Shown here: piece after piece, positions 36,666 through 44,330 of the stretch
Numbering within the stretch: the stretch's first letter is position 1
How the letters are laid out: each line of letters starts with the position of its first letter
Origin: Bacteroidaceae bacterium
Lineage (GTDB): Bacteria > Bacteroidota > Bacteroidia > Bacteroidales > Bacteroidaceae
Length of the DNA: 44,848 nucleotides
NCBI GenBank assembly: GCA_017965425.1
Contig: JAGCPY010000011.1
Span: forward strand, 1 to 44,848
Direction of reading: 5' to 3'
Notes under the pieces: generated by a model
Seen by the model: only the letters and a program-made list of their open reading frames with translations
What the model was told of the DNA's origin: nothing
The model's database searches: none
Made by a program: the position numbers and the translations under genes

Positions 36666-36795
36666 GGTTAGAGGTTAGGGGTGAGGGGTGAGGGGTGAGA
36701 GGTGAGAGGTGAGAGGTTGATGAAGATTTCTCATTAAACTTTAAACCTGAACCTCTAACCACTCACCTCTAACCTCTAACCCCTAACCTCTAACC
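36666..36795. repeat. Long inverted repeat of GGTTAGAGG / GTGAGAGG units after mfd
   Basis: The left arm starts GGTTAGAGGTTAGGGG (36666-36681) and continues with five GTGAG(A/G)GG units. The right arm ends with the exact complement CCCCTAACCTCTAACC (36780-36795), preceded by related CCTCTAACC and CTCACC units. The right arm stops one base before the mfd stop codon, so the structure may terminate mfd. Confidence 0.75.
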
Positions 36796-36796
36796 A

Positions 36797-39700
36797 TCAA
36801 CCCACCTCCGCAGGAGACGACATGGCCTTCATCTCTTCCAATACTTCACAGGCAGCCTTGACGGTGCCGATGCCACGAATGAGCATCGTGCGCCGTCCCT
36901 TGACCTCTTCGAGCTGGCAGTCGGCTACATGAAGCGAGAAGTAGGTAATACATTGTCCGAAAGCTGGCGACTGGAAGAACGGCGAATCTTCGTCCTTTAC
37001 GAAGTAGAGGCGCAGACGACCACTCTTCAGAATGACTCGCTCGGCACCAAAATACTTACCCAAACGGCGCAGGCGCACGACACGGATCAGTTCCTCGGCT
37101 TCTTCGGGAATAGGGCCGAAACGGTCAATGAGCCGCTGGCGGAAAGCCTCCACGGCTTCATCGGTTTCCAGCCCGTCCAATTCCCGATAGAGCAGCATTC
37201 TTTCGGTGCTGCCAGGAACAAAGCTGTCAGGGAAGGACATGGTGAGATCGCTCTCCAAAAGACACTCGTCCACGAAGTCCTCTCCACTGGTGACTTCGCC
37301 AGACGCCACCTGTTGGGCATAGAGTTCCTTGAATTCCTCGTTCTTCAGTTCCTTCACAGCCTCGGAGAGAATCTTTTGATAGGTCTCGTAGCCGAGGTCG
37401 GCAATGAAACCGCTCTGCTCGGCACCAAGGAGGTTCCTTGCACCACGGATGTCGAGATCCTGCATGGCAATATGGATGCCGCTGCCAAGGTCTGAGAAGT
37501 TCTCGATGGCTTGCAGACGGCGACGGCTCTCTTGGGGCAAGGCTGCCAGCGGCGGTGCCAGCAGATAACAGAATGCCTTCTTGTTGCTTCGGCCCACGCG
37601 ACCACGCATCTGGTGAAGGTCTGCAAGTCCAAAATTCTGAGCTCCGCAGATGATGATGGTGTTGGCGTTGGGAATGTCGAGACCGCTCTCGATGATAGTC
37701 GTGGAGATGAGCACGTCATAGTCGTAGGATGCAAAAGACATCATCACTCGTTCCAGCTCGTCAGTGGGCATTTGCCCGTGCCCTACGGCAACGCGGGCAT
37801 CGGGAACATATTTATGCACCAGTTGTTCCAGTTCTGGAAGCCCGCTGATGCGGTTGTTGACGATGAAAACCTGTCCGTTACGGCTCATCTCGAAGTTCAC
37901 AGCCTCAGCAATGACTTCTGCCGAGAAGGTGTGAACCTCTGTTTGGATGGGATAGCGGTTGGGCGGTGGTGTCTGGATGACACTGAGGTCGCGTGCTCCC
38001 ATGAGCGAAAACTGCAGCGTGCGAGGAATGGGCGTGGCGGTCAACGTCAGCGTATCGACATTGACCTTCATCTGGCGCAGCTTCTCTTTGGTGGCAACGC
38101 CGAATTTCTGTTCCTCGTCGATGATAAGCAGCCCCAGGTCCTTGAACTTCACGCCCTTGCCAATGAGTTTGTGGGTGCCGACAAGAATATCTATCTTACC
38201 AGCCTCAAGGTCCGCCAGAATCTCCTTCGTCTGCTTGGGCGTGCGGGCACGGGTGAGATAATCCACTCGCACTGGCAAGTCCTTTAATCGTTCGGAGAAG
38301 GTGTGATAATGTTGATAGGCCAGCACCGTCGTGGGCACCATCACGGCCACCTGCTTGCCATCCACGGCTGCCTTGAACGCAGCACGAACGGCGACCTCTG
38401 TCTTGCCAAAGCCCACATCACCACAGATAAGCCTATCCATGGGACGACTGCGTTCCATGTCTGCTTTCACCTCGTTGGTGGCCTTCAGCTGGTCGGGTGT
38501 ATCTTCATAGAGGAAGCTGGCTTCGAGCTCATGCTGCATATAGCTGTCGGGCGAGAACTTGAAGCCCTTCTCCTCACGACGACGGCTGTAGAGCTGAATA
38601 AGGTCACGGGCGATGTCCTTGATTTTGGCCTTCGTACGCTCCTTCATGCGTTCCCATGCACCCGTGCCAAGACGGCTGATGCGTGGCGGCTCGCCTTCCT
38701 TGCCCTTGTATTTCGAAACCTTATGCAAGGCATGGATGCTGACGTAAACCACATCATCGTGGTCGTACGTGATTTTAATCATCTCCTGCATGTGGCCATC
38801 GGCTTGTGGTACTCGCAGCAATCCGCCAAAACGTCCGATGCCATGATCGACGTGCACCACATAGTCACCCACCTCAAATTCCTGTAACTCCTTCAAAGAG
38901 AGAGCCACCTTGCCACCGCGTGCACGGTCGCTGCGCAAGTTATATTTGTGGAAGCGGTCAAAAATCTGGTGGTCGGTGAATAGACATATTTTCAGGTCGT
39001 TGTCGGCAAAACCGACATGGAGAGTCTTGGAAACGGGAGTGAAGGAAAGCGAAGCATCTTTTTCCTCAAAGATGGCTTTCAATCGGTCTGTCTGCTTCGA
39101 TGAATCCGCTAAGATATAAATGGTGTAGCCTTTTGCAAGATAATCCTCAAAGGTAGAGGCGACAAGGTCAAAGTTCTTATGGAAGATAGGCTGGGGAGTG
39201 ACGGAGAAAGAGATGGGAGTCCCTACCCTCCCCTTTGGGGATGAGACGGGATGTATTTGAGATACAGAGAATTCAACACGTTTGAAAGAAGAAAAGCCTC
39301 GCTCGAAGGTCGGTGCATCAATTAACGCCAGTTCTTTTCTAAGTGCAGAAGCACTCACTCCCTCCCTCGCAGTGATGGTACGGGAAGTGGCCTGGGTTCG
39401 GCTCTGCTCTTCGAGCAAGGCCTGCTGGCTGAACCCCTCTTCCCATATCTGCCCGATACGCTCAGCCACGTATGTAATATCCTTGCAGACAATCACCGTT
39501 TGCTCAGGCAGCAAGGTGGCCACTGGCACACAATCCTCCTGCTCTTTGCCAAGGTCGGGCACCAGGGAAATCAATTCGTGCTGTCCACGACTCAGCTGGT
39601 TTTCAACCTCGAACGTTCGAATGGAATCTACCTCATCACCAAAGAAGTCGATGCGAAAAGGATATTCCGAGCTGAAAGAAAAGACATCCACCAACGAACC

Positions 39701-40255
39701 TCGGACAGCGAACTGACCTGGTTCATAGACATAATCTGTCCGCTGGAAACCAAACTCAAACAACGTCTGCTCCACAAACCCGATATCGACATGTTCACCT
39801 ACTCGCAACTGCAGCGTGCAATCATCCAACATCTTCTTCGAAACCACACGCTCTGCAATCGCTTCAGGATAAGTGACGACAAATGGAGCCTGCTGTGAAT
39901 CTCTATATGAAGATATCCTCGCCAGAACTTCTGTACGAAGAATTTCATTAGCCGAGTCACGCTGCCCAAACTTCACTGCTCGACGAAAAGATGATGGATA
40001 GAAAAGGACCTGATCTTCGCCCAGCACTTGCATCAAGTCATGATAGAAATAACCAGCCTCCTCCGCATCATCTAAGATGAAAAGAAAAGGCTTCGTTGCC
40101 GGCACAGGCGTGGCAGCAGCAAAAGCCAAAGGAGCGGAACTGCCTTGCAACCCCGAAACCTGTAACGTACGCCAAGCGTCCTTCTCCAACGCAACAACCA
40201 ACTTACGCACTTGCGGATGCCGTGCGTAAAGTGCCAAAAGTTCCTTTATCTCCAT
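36797..40255 (-). CDS. mfd: Transcription-repair coupling factor (Mfd)
   Basis: A 1152-residue ATP-dependent translocase that removes stalled RNA polymerase and recruits UvrA. The N-terminal part shows the UvrB-like module (FILDDAEEAGYFYHDL; YPFRIDFFGDEVDSIRTF). The polymerase-interacting domain contains VGDYVVHVDHGIGRFGG. The translocase has GDVGFGKTEVAVRAAFKA (Walker A), IIDEEQKFGV (DEEQ box) and the RecG-like QMRGRVGRSN. A C-terminal D7 domain follows. Length is normal. The -7 box lies 20 nt before the ATG. uvrA and uvrB are also in the window, in separate transcription units. Confidence 0.98.
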   Translation of the reverse strand: MEIKELLALYARHPQVRKLVVALEKDAWRTLQVSGLQGSSAPLAFAAATPVPATKPFLFILDDAEEAGYFYHDLMQVLGEDQVLFYPSSFRRAVKFGQRDSANEILRTEVLARISSYRDSQQAPFVVTYPEAIAERVVSKKMLDDCTLQLRVGEHVDIGFVEQTLFEFGFQRTDYVYEPGQFAVRGSLVDVFSFSSEYPFRIDFFGDEVDSIRTFEVENQLSRGQHELISLVPDLGKEQEDCVPVATLLPEQTVIVCKDITYVAERIGQIWEEGFSQQALLEEQSRTQATSRTITAREGVSASALRKELALIDAPTFERGFSSFKRVEFSVSQIHPVSSPKGRVGTPISFSVTPQPIFHKNFDLVASTFEDYLAKGYTIYILADSSKQTDRLKAIFEEKDASLSFTPVSKTLHVGFADNDLKICLFTDHQIFDRFHKYNLRSDRARGGKVALSLKELQEFEVGDYVVHVDHGIGRFGGLLRVPQADGHMQEMIKITYDHDDVVYVSIHALHKVSKYKGKEGEPPRISRLGTGAWERMKERTKAKIKDIARDLIQLYSRRREEKGFKFSPDSYMQHELEASFLYEDTPDQLKATNEVKADMERSRPMDRLICGDVGFGKTEVAVRAAFKAAVDGKQVAVMVPTTVLAYQHYHTFSERLKDLPVRVDYLTRARTPKQTKEILADLEAGKIDILVGTHKLIGKGVKFKDLGLLIIDEEQKFGVATKEKLRQMKVNVDTLTLTATPIPRTLQFSLMGARDLSVIQTPPPNRYPIQTEVHTFSAEVIAEAVNFEMSRNGQVFIVNNRISGLPELEQLVHKYVPDARVAVGHGQMPTDELERVMMSFASYDYDVLISTTIIESGLDIPNANTIIICGAQNFGLADLHQMRGRVGRSNKKAFCYLLAPPLAALPQESRRRLQAIENFSDLGSGIHIAMQDLDIRGARNLLGAEQSGFIADLGYETYQKILSEAVKELKNEEFKELYAQQVASGEVTSGEDFVDECLLESDLTMSFPDSFVPGSTERMLLYRELDGLETDEAVEAFRQRLIDRFGPIPEEAEELIRVVRLRRLGKYFGAERVILKSGRLRLYFVKDEDSPFFQSPAFGQCITYFSLHVADCQLEEVKGRRTMLIRGIGTVKAACEVLEEMKAMSSPAEVG

Positions 40256-40275
40256 GAGGATGTCGTTTTGCGGTG

Positions 40276-40283
40276 CAAAGGTA
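40276..40283 (-). promoter_or_regulatory. -7 box of mfd
   Basis: Minus-strand TACCTTTG followed by CACCG, 20 nt before the mfd ATG at 40255. No TTTG at the -33 distance. Confidence 0.65.
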
Positions 40284-40338
40284 GTGAATTATTTTGAAGT
40301 TTCTGCCTCGGAAGCAGAGGTTTCTACAAACTTTTCCG

Positions 40339-40346
40339 TATCTTTG
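40339..40346 (+). promoter_or_regulatory. -7 box of the HAD phosphatase gene
   Basis: TATCTTTG ends at 40346 and the ATG begins at 40352, only 5 nt later. The transcript would start at or next to the start codon. No -33 TTTG is evident. Confidence 0.6.
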
Positions 40347-40351
40347 TGCCC

Positions 40352-41014
40352 ATGATTCACCCCACGACCCTCATCTTCGACCTTGACGGCACGCTCACAG
40401 ACAGCGGCCTCGGCATCCTACGCTGTGCTCAATACGCCCTCGACCACTTCAGCATCCATGTGGACGACCTCAATCAGCTGCGCCCTTTCGTAGGACCTCC
40501 TTTGGAAGATTCCTTCATCCAGTTCTACGGCTTCACACCAGAGCAAGCCAATGAGGCGGTGCGCGTCTATCGCGAACGCTATTTCACCACGGGCGTCTAT
40601 GAGAACGAAGTCTATCCAGGCACCCACGAAGCACTCTCCGAACTTCAACATCGCGGCTTTCGCATGGGCATCGGGTCGAGCAAGAATGAGCCGATGGTGC
40701 ATAAGGTGCTACACCATTTCGACCTTGCACGTTATTTCGACTTCATAGCCGCCCGCGACGAAGCCGGCATACGCCACACCAAAGCCGACGTGCTGCGTCA
40801 CGCACTCTCCACAGAGAAAATTGACGACACACGCACAGCGCTCATGATAGGAGACCGTTTCTACGACATTGAAGGTGCTCATGAAGTCGGCATTCCCGCC
40901 GTCGGCATCCTTTGGGGAGGCTATGCCACACGACAGGAAATGATCGACTGCCACGCCGACTTCATCGCAGACACCTGGGATGACCTCCTTTGCTACCTCC
41001 AAAATACAGCCTAA
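40352..41014 (+). CDS. HAD-family phosphatase (phosphoglycolate phosphatase-like)
   Basis: A 220-residue cytoplasmic HAD hydrolase: motif I FDLDGTLTDSG with nucleophile D10 and acid D12, a C1 cap domain (YALDHFSIHVDDLNQLRPFVGPPLEDSF), motif II GIGSSK, motif III lysine in HTKADVL, and motif IV MIGDRFYDIEGA. This is the Gph/5'-nucleotidase-like group; the substrate is not determined. GTG at 40346 overlaps the -7 box, so ATG 40352 is used. It diverges from mfd. Confidence 0.88.
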   Translation: MIHPTTLIFDLDGTLTDSGLGILRCAQYALDHFSIHVDDLNQLRPFVGPPLEDSFIQFYGFTPEQANEAVRVYRERYFTTGVYENEVYPGTHEALSELQHRGFRMGIGSSKNEPMVHKVLHHFDLARYFDFIAARDEAGIRHTKADVLRHALSTEKIDDTRTALMIGDRFYDIEGAHEVGIPAVGILWGGYATRQEMIDCHADFIADTWDDLLCYLQNTA

Positions 41015-41124
41015 ACGCCAGCCGTTTACGCTTGAGCATTCACTGCACAGCCGAAATAGCAATGGTGGTCAAAATGCTATTTCCTAATCTCCATACAACC
41101 AACTTTCACTTTTTTGCAGAAATA

Positions 41125-41156
41125 TTTGGGAGGAAAACAAAAACGTACTATCTTTG
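41125..41156 (+). promoter_or_regulatory. Promoter of the long leader before the BspA-like gene
   Basis: TTTG (41125-41128), a 20-nt spacer and TATCTTTG (41149-41156). Transcription would begin near 41162, giving a leader of about 450 nt before ATG 41615 or a separate RNA. Confidence 0.75.
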
Positions 41157-41294
41157 GAGCACAATTGATTCCTATACATCAATCATTGTATGATGGACAA
41201 ACAGGTTTCATAACCAATCAAATAAACCAACGATAAACAATACTAAGATACTTATTACAAAATAATGATATTGCCTATGAGATAACAACTGACG

Positions 41295-41334
41295 GGGAGT
41301 CTGTCCTCTGAATGTGCGACACTCCCAAGGGACA
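41295..41334 (+). promoter_or_regulatory. Competing hairpins or pseudoknot in the leader
   Basis: GGGAGT (41295-41300) pairs with ACTCCC (41321-41326). TGTCC (41302-41306), inside that loop, pairs with GGACA (41330-41334) outside it. The pairs cross, so they are either a pseudoknot or alternatives. Confidence 0.4.
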
Positions 41335-41436
41335 AACAAGCAAACCACAAACTTCAAATTATTAATCCAAACGGAGAAGTACGTTGATGTCCCGTTCGCA
41401 GTCTTATTGATAACTTGAGCTTTCTGCTCTTGTCTC

Positions 41437-41573
41437 TCTCAATTCGAATACCGCCAATATTCACCCTGAGAGCAAGCAGTTCAGAAGGTTCACGTCCGTA
41501 AGGGGCGTGAACTGTTCTTGCTTGTTTAGGGTATGGTCACTTGGCGGTAACCAGAATTGAGAATAAGCTCTCA
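41437..41573 (+). ncRNA. Candidate structured RNA (rod-like, five stacked helices)
   Basis: Nested complementarity: TCTCAATTC (41437-41445)/GAATTGAGA (41554-41562); ACCGCCAA (41450-41457)/TTGGCGGT (41541-41548); ACCCT (41463-41467)/AGGGT (41528-41532); CAAGCA (41473-41478)/TGCTTG (41519-41524) with AGAA/TTCT; GTTCACG (41488-41494)/CGTGAAC (41506-41512), capped by CC-GTAA-GG, a GNRA-type loop. TGAGA at the 3' side can instead pair with TCTCA (41569-41573), giving a possible switch. It may be an independent small RNA or a cis element for the following gene. Not matched to a known family by eye. Confidence 0.55.
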
Positions 41574-41614
41574 AATGGTTTCACGCCTTTTTCGTTTCCA
41601 AAACAAAGAAACGT

Positions 41615-42426
41615 ATGAAACACTTTTTTACTTTTTTATTTATCTTGCTGGGGCTATGTGCAAGCACAAGCGTCTTAGCATACGATTTTGAGGTTGATGG
41701 ACTTTTATATCTGAAGGTATGGGGAAGTGACACGGAAGTAGAGGTGACCTGTGACTATAGGAATCCCTATACAATGTCGGTCATCAACATTCCTTCTTCA
41801 GTTGTCTATGAAGGGAAGACCTACAAGGTTACCGAAATAAACAGAATAAATGAAGGTGATGACAACGACTACATTAAGGAGATTATTATCCCTGAAAGTG
41901 TGACATTAATCAAAGGTGCAGCATTTTCTAAATGTACGGCGTTGACATCGATAGTCATACCCGATAATGTCACAGAGGCTCATGGTAGAATCTTCGAGGT
42001 TGTAGCAGCTTGACATCTATCACCATCCCAGAAAGCGTCACCAATATTGGAATAGCCGCTTTCGCTGGCTGCGAGAGCTTGGCATCCGTTACCTCTTTCA
42101 TTATGAATCCATTTCCTATTTCAGAGGTATTCATCAACGAGTTAATCTTCCCCGGTGAAGAAGAAACACAGCATGGCACATTCACTTCCGCCACACTGTA
42201 CGTTCCTCAAGGTACGAAGGAACTATATGAGAATACTGATGGATGGAAGGAGTTTCGGACAATCGTAGAGATTGATATAACTTGCATTGAGGATATAGAA
42301 GGTTCTGGGCGTGGTATGGTTTCTGTTTACGATCTCAACGGACGCAAATTGTCCGCGGCATCGCAACGAGGCATCAACATCCTGCGCATGGATGATGGGA
42401 CGACACGCAAAGTGATAGTGAAATAG
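41615..42426 (+). pseudogene. Frameshifted BspA-like leucine-rich-repeat protein
   Basis: The gene starts with a signal peptide (MKHFFTFLFILLGLCASTSVLA) and encodes BspA-type repeats (IIPESVTLIKGAAFSKCTALTSIVIPDNV). Near 41996-42000 the frame is lost: the first frame ends at 42013, while the -1 frame continues with GCSSLTSITIPESVTNIG, the exact expected repeat, to a stop at 42424-42426. Restoring one G (GAGGTT to GAGGGTT) would rejoin them into about 270 residues. The C-terminus is a type A type IX sorting tail (VSVYDLNGRKLSAASQRGIN ... VIVK), like the tail of the 1312-residue protein. This is a real decay event, a slipped G-run, or a sequencing error. Confidence 0.85.
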
Positions 42427-42492
42427 TAATAATAGCCATTAAAGATTTAAGTTACCAGACTATATCTATCTGATTTTTCACATCATAAGATT

Positions 42493-42518
42493 TCTCATCC
42501 CTTAAACATGGGATGAGA
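42493..42518 (+). terminator. Hairpin after the BspA-like gene
   Basis: TCTCATCCC (42493-42501) pairs perfectly with GGGATGAGA (42510-42518) around an 8-nt loop. A T-run follows only 20 nt later, so it is a possible but not classical terminator. Confidence 0.45.
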
Positions 42519-42601
42519 CAGGCTGGCTAAACTATCATTTTTTCAGCACGCTGGTGGGAGAGAGCCAATTATGACACACCCTCCAGCTATTCCGAATGAA
42601 C

Positions 42602-42671
42602 CTATGTTCGTGAGCCATCTCACTTAGGTGTGTGAAGCAACTAACCTAAGTGAGATGGCTCACGAACATAG
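42602..42671. repeat. Perfect 28-bp inverted repeat
   Basis: Arms 42602-42629 and 42644-42671 are exact reverse complements, separated by 14 nt. The right arm runs into the broken YbjN-like gene fragment, whose homology appears to begin inside the arm, so the left arm may be an inverted copy made when the gene was truncated. Confidence 0.9.
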
Positions 42672-42927
42672 ACCTGGAAGACCTTGACGAGGTCTTGCGA
42701 ATGCGAAAAACCATCAATACGGCCAATCAAGTGACTACCGTCTCGACCTTCTACATAATCAACGACGTAGAAAGAAAATGTATGTTTGAGGAAAACACAG
42801 GTTCTATTTCGATTCGTGTATTCCAGACAAAAAGTTTTATCTGAGATGTATTTTGGATGAATTTGCTTATGCACGTCAGTGTATCACGTTGGAAATGGAA
42901 GAACTGAGGGCTGAGGATGAAGCTTGA
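42650..42927 (+). pseudogene. Truncated, frameshifted YbjN-like gene fragment
   Basis: The fragment encodes WLTNIDLEDLDEVLRMRKTI followed by NTANQVTTVSTFYIINDVER, parallel to the intact neighbour's WRSLELFDIDELSRLRKAIN and EANWRSNATTVFSIDN. After a frameshift near 42810-42820 the next frame reads CIPDKKFYLRCILDEFAYAR, parallel to FIPQIPHIDDYLRLELNNFF, and ends EMEELRAEDEA at the stop 42925-42927. The N-terminal half is missing and ends at the palindrome. It is a remnant of a paralogue of the gene at 43040. Confidence 0.75.
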
Positions 42928-43039
42928 GGAAGCCTTTTCTTGACTGACAAAACGACAGAATGACTGACAAAGCTGTTTCTTGGAAGTGAATGGTACGGAT
43001 ATTGATAGGGAAAGAATATACCCTAAATAATGCTGCAAT

Positions 43040-43681
43040 ATGGAATATGTATGTGCTTTATTGATGCTCGTCATCATCGGCCTTATCTTCTATACGTACA
43101 ATAAGTTGCAATCGGCCATTAAAAATGGAACGAGTTCGACGGAAAAATGCGATTCCGACAAATCGATAGTGACTGCTCCGGAACAAACAGCAACAGACAC
43201 CGTGGCCACCCCATTGGCAACGAATATAGAACTGCCGTGGAAAGGTACGAGAGACTTATTGCTCGAAACACTGTCACGTATAGGATGTCAGTATGAGATT
43301 GGCGAGGGCGAGGACGATAGGATCCACTTCGTCTATCAAGGCGAGCACTTTCTCGTCGCAGCAGACAACGAACACCACTACATTCAAGTTTATGACTATG
43401 CCTGGAGGAGTTTGGAGCTGTTCGACATTGATGAATTATCCCGCTTGCGCAAGGCCATCAACGAGGCCAATTGGAGGAGCAACGCAACTACTGTTTTCTC
43501 CATCGACAACACAAGAAACACTATGGATGTCCATTGCAAGGCCGCCTTTCTCTTCATCCCGCAGATTCCTCACATAGATGATTATCTGAGGCTTGAACTG
43601 AACAACTTCTTCCGCTCCCATCAACAGGTGGGTGCCGAGATAGAGAAACTTAAAACGATGGAAGGGGTATCAGGGGTATAA
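43040..43681 (+). CDS. Membrane-anchored YbjN-like protein
   Basis: A 213-residue protein with an N-terminal membrane segment (residues 4-19), a Ser/Thr/Ala-rich linker to about residue 65, and a C-terminal domain: a helix (GTRDLLLETLSRIGCQYE), strands (RIHFVYQGEHFLVAAD; YIQVYDYAW), a helix (IDELSRLRKAINEANW), strands (TTVFSIDN; MDVHCKAAFLFIPQI) and a final helix. This order resembles the YbjN/type III chaperone-like fold; the assignment is tentative. A broken relative lies directly upstream. No promoter box was found. Confidence 0.65.
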   Translation: MEYVCALLMLVIIGLIFYTYNKLQSAIKNGTSSTEKCDSDKSIVTAPEQTATDTVATPLATNIELPWKGTRDLLLETLSRIGCQYEIGEGEDDRIHFVYQGEHFLVAADNEHHYIQVYDYAWRSLELFDIDELSRLRKAINEANWRSNATTVFSIDNTRNTMDVHCKAAFLFIPQIPHIDDYLRLELNNFFRSHQQVGAEIEKLKTMEGVSGV

Positions 43682-43819
43682 AAAGAAAACGCATTTGGAC
43701 CCTTTATAAGTAATTGAACCTCTTCCTAAAAAGAAAGATGACTGCAAAGGGTCACATCAGTATGGAATAGTGCATAAAGGGCAGAAAGAAATCGTTTAAC
43801 ACACTAAAAACTGAGAATT

Positions 43820-44137
43820 ATGATACTTACAACCACCCCGACCATCGAAGGTCATCCCGTGCGAGAGTACAAAGGCGTAGTGACTGGTGAAACCATCATC
43901 GGTGCCAACGTTTTTAAGGATTTCATGGCCAACCTGACCGACTTTTTCGGAGGGCGCAGCGGTTCTTACGAGAAGGTGCTAATCGAAGCCAAAGATACAG
44001 CCATGCAAGAAATGATGCAGCGGGCACACGCCTTGGGTGCTAACGCTATCGTGGGCATTGACCTTGACTACGAGACCGTCGGTCAATCCAGCTCCATGCT
44101 CATGGTGTCATGTAGCGGCACCGCCGTACTCATTTGA
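43820..44137 (+). CDS. YbjQ-family (UPF0145) protein
   Basis: A 105-residue protein covering the whole YbjQ/UPF0145 (heavy-metal-binding-like) domain: an N-terminal strand [20 protein letters not shown], a helix ([21 protein letters not shown]), [25 protein letters not shown] and a final SCSGTAVLI strand. Length is normal for the family. UPF0145 proteins form pentamers; their function is unknown. It stands alone, 138 bp after the YbjN-like gene, and ends at a strong hairpin. Confidence 0.88.
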   Translation: MILTTTPTIEGHPVREYKGVVTGETIIGANVFKDFMANLTDFFGGRSGSYEKVLIEAKDTAMQEMMQRAHALGANAIVGIDLDYETVGQSSSMLMVSCSGTAVLI

Positions 44138-44266
44138 AGACAGGATTCCTTACCGAACCTCTAAGAGTACTCAAAATGGACGCTTGCTGCTTCCACCTCG
44201 GAAGTGTTCACGAATAATCAACTTCACCTGATTTCAAATAGCAGAAAGAAGGTTTTCAGAATCAAG

Positions 44267-44305
44267 AACTGCCGAATCCGCATCAAAAGTGCGGGTTCGG
44301 CAGTT
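44267..44305. terminator. Strong bidirectional hairpin terminator
   Basis: A 16-bp stem (44267-44282 with 44290-44305, one G-T pair) has a 7-nt loop and is followed by TTTCCTTTT on the plus strand. It lies between the YbjQ-family gene and the convergent surface-protein gene and can serve both. Confidence 0.8.
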
Positions 44306-44330
44306 TCCTTTTACAATCGAGATGATGATG

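Noticed and set aside
36666-36795. Possible CRISPR array
   Set aside because: The units are 7-9 bp without unique spacers of constant length, and no cas genes are present.
40990-41193. 67-residue plus-strand frame after the HAD gene
   Set aside because: It overlaps the HAD stop and the promoter at 41125-41156, with no family features.
43698-43753. GACCCTTT ... AAAGGGTC inverted repeat
   Set aside because: Eight-bp arms with a 40-nt gap are weak, and the site has no clear role.
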